DNA from: Acidobacteriota bacterium | Lineage (GTDB): Bacteria > Acidobacteriota > Thermoanaerobaculia > Multivoradales > Multivoraceae | DNA length: 64,000 bases | Direction: 5' to 3' | Assembly (NCBI GenBank): GCA_029263415.1 | Contig: JAJCXN010000055.1 | Coordinates: 248,001-312,000 of the forward strand | Part shown: in pieces, positions 1 through 7,410 of the stretch | Position numbering within the stretch: position 1 is the stretch's first letter | Layout: each line of letters starts with the position of its first letter | Position numbers and translations under genes: made by a program | Notes under the pieces: generated by a model | The model's database searches: none | The model's input: the letters and a program-made list of their open reading frames with translations, nothing else | Told to the model about the DNA's origin: nothing

Positions 1-1500
1 GGATACCTATTCCATTTGGCTGCGCTGCTTGCGGGCATCTATGCGCTGCATCTCGATGACCGGCTGCAACCGTCAACCGGATTGGCCTACGCCGCCGCTG
101 CCGTTGGTGCGGTCTTCGCTGGCGATTTGCTGGTTCTGTTTGTGTTCTGGGAACTGCTTGCGATCACCTCGGTCTTTCAGATTTGGGCACGCAAGAGCGA
201 TCAGGCATTTGGTGTTGGCATGCGCTACTTGACGCTGCACATCTCTTCAGGGCTCTTACTTCTGGGTGGTGCCGCAGTCCTCTTCAAAGAGACCGGCGCA
301 GTTGAGTTGGGCAAGATGGAGCTTGGGCCGGTGGGCGATGTGGGACTCGGCCCCTGGCTGCTGCTGATCGCTGTTGGCCTCAAAGCGGCGTTCCCCGCGC
401 TTCACACTTGGTTGGTGGACGCTTACCCCGCTGCGACCCCAACCGGTACCGTGTTTTTGTCGTCGTTCACTACCAAGACCGCGATCTACGTACTGGCGCG
501 ATGCTTTGCAGGTGCCGACGAGCTGATCGTGGTGGGTGCCGTGATGGCGATGTTCCCGATCTTCTATGCGGTGATTGAGAATGATCTGCGGCGGGTCTTG
601 GGATACTCAATGATCAACCAGATCGGTTTCATGGTGGTCGGCATCGGCCTTGGAGAAGGTTTGGGAGTGAACGGCGCCGTGGCCCACGCTTTCAACGACG
701 TGATCTTTAAGGGTCTGCTATTCATGAGCATGGGCGCAGTCCTATTTCGCACCGGCAAGATCAACGGTTCGGAACTTGGCGGTCTTTATAAGACCATGCC
801 GCAGACAGCTGGTTTCTGCATGGTAGGCGCTGCGTCGATCTCCGCTTTCCCCGGGTTCTCTGGCTTTGTCAGCAAGAGCATGGTGATGGTCGCCGCCGCG
901 CACGACGGCCAAGTCTTAGTCTGGCTGCTGCTCTTGTTCGCGAGTGCAGGCGTCTTTCATCACGCCGGCATCAAGATCCCGTTCTTCGCGTTCTACGCGC
1001 ACGACTCCGGGCTCAGGCCTAAGGAAGCTCCGACAAACATGCGAGTGGCGATGGGGATCTCTGCTTTGCTCTGCGTTGGTATTGGTTGCTTTCCGTTCCT
1101 GCTCTACCGGATGCTGCCGTATGACGCGCCCTACAATCCTTATGACGTCACTCATGTGGTGACCCAACTACAGCTGTTGTTCTTCTCAGCGCTGGCGTTC
1201 GTGACCTTGATGTTGCTCAAGATCTACCCGCCAGAGTTGCGCAGCACCAACCTAGATGTCGACTGGATTTGGCGCCGACTGATCCCGCGGGTTTGCCGCC
1301 TGCCAATCGCGCTTTGCGGTGCTGTGTGGGGCGGGTTGCTGGCCGGTGCTGGTGATGTCAGGCGATCTGGCCTGCTAGCGGTGCGCTGGCTCCATAGCCC
1401 TGCTGGTCGCTTTGGGGAGCCCTGGCCGACAGGCCGCACCGCATTTTGGGCTGCGCTCTTGTTGGCGGTGATGATGATGGTTGCCTACGCCAGCCGATAG
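1..1500 (+). CDS. Proton-conducting antiporter subunit, MrpD/NuoM type (5' end missing)
   Basis: The frame is open to base 1, so the start lies outside the window. The product is a polytopic membrane protein of the Complex I / Mrp antiporter family. Hallmarks are the conserved glutamate in FVFWELL (near nt 151) and the loop-helix segment LHTWLVDAYPAATPTGTVFL followed by a conserved lysine (FTTKTAIYVLAR), both part of the proton path in NuoL/M/N and MrpA/D. About a dozen hydrophobic segments are visible up to the C-terminal AALLLAVMMMVAYASR. Family members move H+ or exchange Na+/H+ as part of a multisubunit complex; the partner genes would lie upstream. It ends 8 bases before the aminotransferase start, so the two may be co-transcribed. 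MrpD, NuoM and stand-alone paralogues cannot be separated here. Confidence 0.85.
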   Translation, partial: GYLFHLAALLAGIYALHLDDRLQPSTGLAYAAAAVGAVFAGDLLVLFVFWELLAITSVFQIWARKSDQAFGVGMRYLTLHISSGLLLLGGAAVLFKETGAVELGKMELGPVGDVGLGPWLLLIAVGLKAAFPALHTWLVDAYPAATPTGTVFLSSFTTKTAIYVLARCFAGADELIVVGAVMAMFPIFYAVIENDLRRVLGYSMINQIGFMVVGIGLGEGLGVNGAVAHAFNDVIFKGLLFMSMGAVLFRTGKINGSELGGLYKTMPQTAGFCMVGAASISAFPGFSGFVSKSMVMVAAAHDGQVLVWLLLLFASAGVFHHAGIKIPFFAFYAHDSGLRPKEAPTNMRVAMGISALLCVGIGCFPFLLYRMLPYDAPYNPYDVTHVVTQLQLLFFSALAFVTLMLLKIYPPELRSTNLDVDWIWRRLIPRVCRLPIALCGAVWGGLLAGAGDVRRSGLLAVRWLHSPAGRFGEPWPTGRTAFWAALLLAVMMMVAYASR

Positions 1501-1508
1501 GCTGAGAC

Positions 1509-2810
1509 ATGGGTGATCAGGACCAGAACACGGCGACCAAGAGCACGGCGAACCAGGCTGCGGACCACCAGAGCGTGCACCGCCAGGGTACCGAGCCAGA
1601 AGACAGAGGGCAGCTGAGCGACATCAAGGTGGAACGGCTGCGATCCGACACGCCGCTGGTGGCTGGTGGGCGGGTTCATCTCAACAATGCCGGTGCTGCT
1701 GCGCAGCCGCTTCCAGTGATCGAAGCGGTCAGTGCACACCTTGCGCTCGAGCATCAGGTGGGCGGCTACGAGGCGGCGGCTTTAGCACGCGCAGGCATCG
1801 AGTCGGCAAGGGGTTCCATCGGTCGCTGCATTGGCGCTCAAGCAGGCAACATCGCGCTCGTCGAGAGCGCCACTGCGGCCTATGCGCAGGCTCTTTCGAG
1901 CATCGATTTTGAGCCTGGCGATTCGGTGGTGTTGTCGCGCTACGATTACGCCTCGAACCAGATCATGGCGATCTCTCTAGCGCGCCGCCGTGGGGTCAAG
2001 CTCCTCCGCGCGGAGGAGCTGCCCGAGGGCGGGGTCGATCCGGACTCGGTTGCAGCCTTGATCGAGCAACATCGACCCAAGTTGGTGTCGCTCACGCATG
2101 TGCCGACCAGCTCGGGTTTGATCCAGGACGCTGAGGCCGTCGGGAAGATCTGTCGCGCTACTGAGACCCCTTACATCATCGACGCGTGCCAATCCGTAGG
2201 CCAGATGCCGCTGGATGTGAACGCTCTCGGCTGCGACTTTTTGGCCGCAACCGGTCGCAAGTTCCTGCGCGGTCCGCGCGGTACAGGCTTTCTTTATGTC
2301 GCCGATCGGGTTCTCGAAGGCAGCGCGCATCCGTTGTTGATCGACATGAGTGGTGCTGACTGGACCGCAGGCGCAGAGTTCGCAATGCGCGGCGATGCGC
2401 GTCGCTTCGAGCTGTGGGAGAGCCACGTTGCGGGCAGGCTGGGTCTGGGGGCGGCCGCGGAGTATGCATTGAATGTTGGGATCGCCGCCGGGTTCGCGAG
2501 AGCAAGTCAGCTGGCGAGCCAAGTGCGCGAGCGTGCGCAGAACGCACGCAATACGAGACCGATCGATCACGGTCATCACCACGGGGCGATTGTCAGCCTA
2601 GCGATCGACGGGGGCATCGAGCCGAGCGCTCTTCTGGAGGGACTGCGTGCTCGGTTGGTCAACACCAGCATTACGGATCTTCCCTCGGCGGTGCTTGACC
2701 TCGAAGAGCGAACCGGAGGGCAACGGTTCGCATTGCGGGTATCACCGCACTACTACAACACCACCGAGGATCTCGATGCGCTGTTCGTCGCGCTCGAGGA
2801 GCTCTTGTGA
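1509..2810 (+). CDS. Class V aminotransferase (cysteine desulfurase-like)
   Basis: A PLP-dependent fold-type I enzyme of 433 residues. Visible motifs are IIDACQSVGQ (Asp225 and Gln228, which contact PLP) and ATGRKFLRGPRGTGFLY with the probable Schiff-base Lys251. This matches the NifS/SufS/isopenicillin-N epimerase-like superfamily, but no cysteine loop typical of true cysteine desulfurases is obvious near the C-terminus, so the substrate is unknown. The first ~40 residues are polar and low-complexity (rich in D, Q, N, T); the conserved part begins near VERLRSDTPL, so a GTG start at 1629 is an alternative. The stop overlaps the GTG start of the next gene by 4 bases, suggesting translational coupling with the SDR enzyme. 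Confidence 0.85.
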   Translation: MGDQDQNTATKSTANQAADHQSVHRQGTEPEDRGQLSDIKVERLRSDTPLVAGGRVHLNNAGAAAQPLPVIEAVSAHLALEHQVGGYEAAALARAGIESARGSIGRCIGAQAGNIALVESATAAYAQALSSIDFEPGDSVVLSRYDYASNQIMAISLARRRGVKLLRAEELPEGGVDPDSVAALIEQHRPKLVSLTHVPTSSGLIQDAEAVGKICRATETPYIIDACQSVGQMPLDVNALGCDFLAATGRKFLRGPRGTGFLYVADRVLEGSAHPLLIDMSGADWTAGAEFAMRGDARRFELWESHVAGRLGLGAAAEYALNVGIAAGFARASQLASQVRERAQNARNTRPIDHGHHHGAIVSLAIDGGIEPSALLEGLRARLVNTSITDLPSAVLDLEERTGGQRFALRVSPHYYNTTEDLDALFVALEELL

Positions 2811-3544
2811 GTGAGCGAGGCGATCAGCGCCAGGCCTTGGTCACCGGCGCAAGCTCAGGAATTGGTCGCGCGATCGCGAATCGGCTCGCTACTGAGGGCT
2901 ACCAGGTGTTCGGTGTCGCGCGTCGCGGAGCTGCGAACGATGAGGGCGCAGATGCGCGGATCACCTCAGTGCCGATCGATCTCGAGGACCTCGATCGACT
3001 TCCACTAAAACTCGACGCTCTGAATCAGCGCCTCGGAGCTCTTGATGTAATAGTGCTAGCCGCGGGTCGAGGTCGCTTTGGAGCTCTTGAGCAACAGTCG
3101 TACTCCGATATTTCCGCGTTGATTGATCTCAACCTGACCGCCAACGTGTTCATGTGTCGCGCGCTGTTGCCAGGGATGAAGCGGCGCGGCCGCGGTCGGG
3201 TAGTGTTCATCGGCTCAGAAGCCGCGCTCCAAGGCAAACGCAATGGCTCCGTTTACTGCGCCACCAAGTTCGCCATGCGTGGTCTCGCCCAGGCACTTCG
3301 TGAGGAGTGCTCCAAGAGTGGTGTGGCCGTTTCGGTGATTCAGCCCGGTATGGTGCGCACACCCTTCTTTGATCAACTTGATTTTGAACCAGGCCCCGAC
3401 CGTCACCATGCCCTAGATAGTGAACAGGTCGCAGATGCTGTGGCGTACGTCTTGAACAGCCCTGCGCATGCGGTGATCGACGAGATCGAGCTGTCGCCCC
3501 TTCAACACGTGGTCAAAAAACGAAGAAAGACCGAGGCATCATGA
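2807..3544 (+). CDS. Short-chain dehydrogenase/reductase
   Basis: A classical SDR of 245 residues. The N-terminal Rossmann motif TGASSGIG (residues 13-20) binds NAD(P)H. The catalytic Ser137 lies in FIGSEAA and Tyr150/Lys154 in VYCATK. The usual NNAG structural motif is replaced by LAAGRG. The PGMVRTPF segment after the active site is typical of the family. It starts with GTG, overlaps the aminotransferase stop by 4 bases, and its own stop overlaps the next ATG by 4 bases, so three genes form one coupled unit. The substrate cannot be read from sequence; the neighbour suggests a small-molecule pathway combining amino-group chemistry and a redox step, which is inference. Confidence 0.9.
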   Translation: MSERGDQRQALVTGASSGIGRAIANRLATEGYQVFGVARRGAANDEGADARITSVPIDLEDLDRLPLKLDALNQRLGALDVIVLAAGRGRFGALEQQSYSDISALIDLNLTANVFMCRALLPGMKRRGRGRVVFIGSEAALQGKRNGSVYCATKFAMRGLAQALREECSKSGVAVSVIQPGMVRTPFFDQLDFEPGPDRHHALDSEQVADAVAYVLNSPAHAVIDEIELSPLQHVVKKRRKTEAS

Positions 3545-4977
3545 AAATCCACTCCATTGACGTTAACCCTCTAGTCGCTGGGTCGCGGGGCTTGACCGCA
3601 TTGCTGGTTCTGTTCGCTCTTGGCACCCTCGCCGCTGTAACCGTTCAGGCGGAGGATTGGCCCATCTTCTTGGGCGCAGAACGCAATGCGCAGTCCACTG
3701 AGAAGCTGTTTCTTCCATGGCCTACCGAAGGCCCGAAAGTGCTGTGGACGGCACAGATTCATGACAGCTACGCCGCACCTACAGTGGCGGACGGTTCGGT
3801 CTTTTTGTTTGACCGCGAGGGCGATCAGGCCCGCCTCAGTCGGCTCGACGCGCGCAATGGCAAGACCCAATGGGCGTCGGAGTACAAGAGTGTCTACAAA
3901 GATCAATTCGACTTTGGTGGCGGCCCACGGGTGGCGCCGTTGTTTGATCGAGCGATCGCTGGAGCTGCTGGCGAGGCCGGCAAGGATCGTGTCTACGCGT
4001 TCGGCGTCGACGGCAAGTTGCGTTGTCACGATGCTGCTAGTGGCGCGGTGATCTGGGAGCACGACACGGAGTCTAAGTTCGGCGTCGTTCAGAATTTCTT
4101 TGGAGTCGGAAGCGGCCCAGTGGTCTACGCAGACATGCTGCTGGTGTCGATCGGAGGCAGCCCTGAGGGGGACTGGGACAACCATGAGCGTCGTATCGAA
4201 GCGAATGGAACAGGCCTGGTTGCATTCGACAAGTTGACCGGCGAGATCATGTACCAGGCACTCAATGACCTTGCCAGCTACTCGAGTTTGGTGGTGGCGA
4301 AACTCGGTGGCAAGGATCGCTTGATCAGCTTCGCGCGGTCGGGCGTTTGGATCGTCGATCCAGCGACCGGGCAGGTGCTGGCTGAACACCCGTGGCGCGC
4401 GAAGAAACCCTATAGCGTGAATGCCGCCACGCCGTTGATCGTCGGCGATGAGATCTTTGTTTCAGAGTCGTACGAGAAGGGCGGCCTTCTTCTGCGCTGG
4501 GTCAGCGCTCAAGGCACGCAAAGCACTCAAGGCAGCATGGAGGGACGGCTCGAGGTGGTGTGGAAAGACCACGAAGTCCTGCGCGAACAGAGCCTCGCGA
4601 CTCACTGGAACACTCCGATCATGCGCGATGGCGTCCTCTACGGTTCGCACGGTGAGAAGTCCGGTTCGGCCGAGTTGCGGGCGGTAGATTGGCGCACCGG
4701 CGAGGTGCGTTGGAAGCACCGAGGCCTCAACCGATCGAACACGCTGTACGCAGACGGCCACCTGGTGGTGCTGGGCGAGTACGGCGAGATCGTGGTGGTC
4801 GAAGCCACCGCCGAGGAGTACCGTGAGAAGCAGCGCTTCAAGTTGGCCGAAAAGCGCGGTGAATCACAGGTGCCGCTACTTAAGCACCCGTCGTGGAACG
4901 CTCCCGTGTTGGCCAACGGGGTGCTCTATGTAGCTGGTGCTGATCGACTAGTGGCGTTGCAGTTGGCGCCGCGGTGA
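3541..4977 (+). CDS. Secreted PQQ-like beta-propeller protein
   Basis: A 478-residue exported protein. A signal peptide with hydrophobic core LTALLVLFALGTLAAVTVQA ends near residue 37. The mature part carries repeated PQQ-like blades, with motifs such as GKTQWA, GAVIWEHD and GEVRWKHRGL, each a beta-strand W motif. These propellers resemble BamB and quinoprotein dehydrogenase folds, but no catalytic quinoprotein signature is evident, so an enzymatic role is not supported. A short Q/T/S-rich stretch (around nt 4508-4545) interrupts one blade. The start overlaps the SDR stop (ATGA), making this the last gene of the run. Function unknown; periplasmic or surface binding is likely. Confidence 0.75.
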   Translation: MKIHSIDVNPLVAGSRGLTALLVLFALGTLAAVTVQAEDWPIFLGAERNAQSTEKLFLPWPTEGPKVLWTAQIHDSYAAPTVADGSVFLFDREGDQARLSRLDARNGKTQWASEYKSVYKDQFDFGGGPRVAPLFDRAIAGAAGEAGKDRVYAFGVDGKLRCHDAASGAVIWEHDTESKFGVVQNFFGVGSGPVVYADMLLVSIGGSPEGDWDNHERRIEANGTGLVAFDKLTGEIMYQALNDLASYSSLVVAKLGGKDRLISFARSGVWIVDPATGQVLAEHPWRAKKPYSVNAATPLIVGDEIFVSESYEKGGLLLRWVSAQGTQSTQGSMEGRLEVVWKDHEVLREQSLATHWNTPIMRDGVLYGSHGEKSGSAELRAVDWRTGEVRWKHRGLNRSNTLYADGHLVVLGEYGEIVVVEATAEEYREKQRFKLAEKRGESQVPLLKHPSWNAPVLANGVLYVAGADRLVALQLAPR

Positions 4978-4993
4978 GAACTGTGAGTCCGAC

Positions 4994-5878
4994 TTAGGTC
5001 TCGAAAGAGACGGCGAACGGAGCGCCGGGATCGATTGACCAAACCTCGCGCTCCGGTTCGCTCAGCGACATCGCGCGAGTGCACAACCAACGGTCGTTGG
5101 AGCCGGGTCCTTGCACGGTCTCCCCGTCGCGCAGCACTGGCCCGCTTTGGAAGAGGTACAACGCGACGTTGAACAGCGTTTGACTCACGGCTTCAGGATC
5201 CAAGCCGCGGTAGCGGATCTCGAAGTCGGTTAGACCGAGCGCTCCAAGACCAAGGGTATCCATGAGCTTGAAGTCGCCGTGCCCGTCGCCAATGCCTGAA
5301 TCATCATCTGCGGGCACTTCGTAGTAGCGGACGTTGATCCCACCCGGGAGCGGATTAAGGAATTCATCTTCACGGAACGACTCAAGGACCGCTCGAGGGT
5401 GGAGGAATTGCTGTGAGGGCTGCCACCAGAGAGCCTCGCGCTGTGTAGCCTCGATGACGCGAGCGGTGAGCCGTTGCAGGTCGCGCAGTCGGCGTCGGTA
5501 GTCGAGGCCGGTGTGCAGATGATCGGTGATGATGAGGCGATCGCTGCAGGTGCCAACGATCTCTGCCGCTTCCTTGAACCACCACGATTGCATCACTGCT
5601 TGCTCGACTTCCTCGGCCAAGGTTGGTTCGACGTGTGTGAGTCTAGCGCGTGCGATGGTCCATTCAGGCGGCGGACCTCCGTCAGCCGGTGCCTGTTGAT
5701 CGACGAATCGCAGCGTCTGGGATTCGTGAGTGGCGGCTGCGATTCCTGAAACCGGTTCCTGACCCAGCTCACTGGCAAGCTGCTCAAGATCAATCAACCC
5801 GCGACCCCAAAGCTCGATTGAGTAGTGGCCGAGCATGCCGCTGGGGCCGTGGATCGGCGATGGGCTTGGATGGGACAT
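4994..5878 (-). CDS. DUF4261-like hypothetical protein
   Basis: A soluble protein of 294 residues with no signal peptide. The C-terminal half contains DFKLMDTLGLGALGLTDFEI, a pattern I associate with DUF4261 proteins of unknown function, followed by PEAVSQTLFNVALYLFQSGP. The frame is open upstream to an ATG at 6007, but the 43 extra residues are low-quality sequence that covers an inverted repeat, so I place the start at the ATG at 5878; an ATG at 5836 is also possible. No strong ribosome-binding site is seen for either. It converges with the PQQ-propeller gene and diverges from the small membrane protein at 6076. The family assignment is from memory. Confidence 0.55.
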   Translation of the reverse strand: MSHPSPSPIHGPSGMLGHYSIELWGRGLIDLEQLASELGQEPVSGIAAATHESQTLRFVDQQAPADGGPPPEWTIARARLTHVEPTLAEEVEQAVMQSWWFKEAAEIVGTCSDRLIITDHLHTGLDYRRRLRDLQRLTARVIEATQREALWWQPSQQFLHPRAVLESFREDEFLNPLPGGINVRYYEVPADDDSGIGDGHGDFKLMDTLGLGALGLTDFEIRYRGLDPEAVSQTLFNVALYLFQSGPVLRDGETVQGPGSNDRWLCTRAMSLSEPEREVWSIDPGAPFAVSFET

Positions 5879-5938
5879 GGTTTGGGCCGACGGTCGGGAA
5901 GGCGTCAGGTCGTGCGTTTTCTTGGTGTGGGCGTATAT

Positions 5939-5960
5939 GGTAGTTGCAACCACAACTACC
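5939..5960. promoter_or_regulatory. Perfect 8-bp palindrome between divergent genes (operator-like)
   Basis: GGTAGTTG at 5939-5946 and CAACTACC at 5953-5960 form a perfect inverted repeat with a 6-base spacer, inside the divergent gap between the DUF4261-like gene (start 5878) and the membrane protein (start 6076). An AT-rich stretch (TATATGG) lies directly beside it. The position fits an operator or a small hairpin in a 5' leader; no regulator gene is adjacent. Confidence 0.4.
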
Positions 5961-6075
5961 GCCTCAGGTGATGGTCGCATCGAGCATAGCGTGCCCCAAG
6001 AGAGCACGATGCTGCTCAGTACGCTCTTTCTACTCGAGAAAAGCGAATCGCTCCTGAGGCCATGAAGGAACTCGC

Positions 6076-6639
6076 ATGTTGAGCATGTCCAGCCTTTGGC
6101 TTCCTATCCTTGTCTCCGCCGTTGGCGTTTTCATCGCTAGCGCGATCCTGCACATGGTGCTGCCAATTCACAAGGGTGACTACAAGCAGCTCCCAGACGA
6201 AGAGGCCGTGCGAGCCGCGATGCAGAAGTCACCGCCTGCTCCGGGGCAGTACATGGTCCCGTTCCTCGCCGACTTGAAGGACTTCAACACTCCGGAGATC
6301 CAGAAGAAGTACGCCGAGGGTCCCGTTGGAATGCTGACCATTCAAGCCAACGGACCGGTCAACATGGGCAAAAGTCTCAGTATCTGGTTTGTACTGTGCG
6401 TGGTGGTCAGTGACTTCTGCGCCTACATTGCGGGGCTTAGCCTGAGTGCTGGTAGCGACTACTTGAAGGTGTTTCAGGTGGTAGGTGCGACCGCGTTCAT
6501 GGCCTACGGTTTGGGCGAACCGGCCAACGCGATTTGGCGTGGCCAGCCCTGGGGCACCACGTTTCGGCATTTGGCCGGTGGACTGGTCTACGCCTTGGTC
6601 ACCGCTGGTGTCTTTGGCTGGCTTTGGCCACAGGGATAG
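6076..6639 (+). CDS. Conserved membrane protein of unknown function
   Basis: A 187-residue protein preceded by a good ribosome-binding site (GAAGGA). An N-terminal hydrophobic helix (LWLPILVSAVGVFIASAILH) is followed by a polar region with several prolines and lysines (HKGDYKQLPDEEAV, SPPAPGQYMVPF) and then three hydrophobic segments up to LVTAGVFGWLWPQG. I have seen similar uncharacterised proteins in environmental bacteria but know no function. It is transcribed alone, with a strong hairpin 20 bases after its stop. Confidence 0.7.
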   Translation: MLSMSSLWLPILVSAVGVFIASAILHMVLPIHKGDYKQLPDEEAVRAAMQKSPPAPGQYMVPFLADLKDFNTPEIQKKYAEGPVGMLTIQANGPVNMGKSLSIWFVLCVVVSDFCAYIAGLSLSAGSDYLKVFQVVGATAFMAYGLGEPANAIWRGQPWGTTFRHLAGGLVYALVTAGVFGWLWPQG

Positions 6640-6659
6640 GGCCATCGCTGGTGAGAGTT

Positions 6660-6691
6660 GATCGGCCGCCTAGATGCCGGGGCGGCCGATC
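6660..6691 (+). terminator. Strong GC hairpin after the membrane protein gene
   Basis: GATCGGCCGCC (6660-6670) and GGCGGCCGATC (6681-6691) pair perfectly over 11 bp with a 10-base loop, 20 bases past the stop at 6639. Only a weak T run (GTTTCG) follows, so it may act as a terminator for the forward gene or as an mRNA 3' stabiliser. Confidence 0.55.
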
Positions 6692-6813
6692 GTTTCGATC
6701 GCTGGGGTGTCGTAAGAGCGCCGTGCGTGGTTGATCCGACTCTCAGCGATCTGCGCGCGCCACGTAGCACTGTCCTTCAGGCAGTTGGCGGTGAACTGAC
6801 AGTGCGCGTGTTC

Positions 6814-7383
6814 TCAGAAGAGTCGTTGTTGCGTGGCTGACGCTGCGATCAGCTTTTGCAGCCGTTGCTCTCGGGTCACCGGCTTCTTCGCGCTCTGGAC
6901 CCAGAACACTGCTTTCTTACGGTAGCCCGGAGGCTGTTTCTCGAAGTAGTCGTGCGCTGCTGAGTTGTTGGCCAGCTCTGCTGCGTACTCACGATCAAAC
7001 TGGGCGGGCTTGTTTGAGTTGTGTTCGTAGGAGTAGGTGACCGATCGGGCTTCGGTGCGGCGCGCGTAGGCGGCTAGTCCGGCAGGCCGCATGCGTTGCT
7101 CCTTCTTGAGAACGGCAACACGCCCAATGTTGACCGCACTCCAAATGCTTTTCGGCCTGCGTGGGGTGAACCGAATGCAGTAGGCCTCGTCGTCGATGCG
7201 TCGCCGGATACCGTCGATCCATCCGAAGCACAGGGCCTCGTCGACCGACTCCGGCCAAGTGATGCTTGGTCGACCTGTTGCCTTCTTGTAGTAGCCGACG
7301 ATCAGCTCATTTGCACTCTCGTGGTACTTCGCGAGCCAAGCTTCGAAGGCCTTTGGGGTGGCAAAGAAGGTTGGTTTGCTCAC
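6814..7383 (-). CDS. YdeI/OmpD-associated family protein
   Basis: A 189-residue cytoplasmic protein matching the YdeI/OmpD-associated family in full length. Hallmarks are the N-terminal FFATPKAFEAWLAKYHES, LIVGYYKKATGRPSITWPES, and the conserved VDEALCFGWIDGIRRRID segment followed by RFTPRRPKSIWSAVN. The C-terminal domain ends with the typical PGYRKKAVFWVQSAKKPVTREQRL. Family members have been linked to stress and bacteriocin or antimicrobial-peptide tolerance, but no biochemical activity is established. It lies downstream of the serine hydrolase on the same strand, with a 27-base gap. Confidence 0.85.
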   Translation of the reverse strand: MSKPTFFATPKAFEAWLAKYHESANELIVGYYKKATGRPSITWPESVDEALCFGWIDGIRRRIDDEAYCIRFTPRRPKSIWSAVNIGRVAVLKKEQRMRPAGLAAYARRTEARSVTYSYEHNSNKPAQFDREYAAELANNSAAHDYFEKQPPGYRKKAVFWVQSAKKPVTREQRLQKLIAASATQQRLF

Positions 7384-7410
7384 CTCTTGGTTGTGCTCTT
7401 GGCGACCAAC

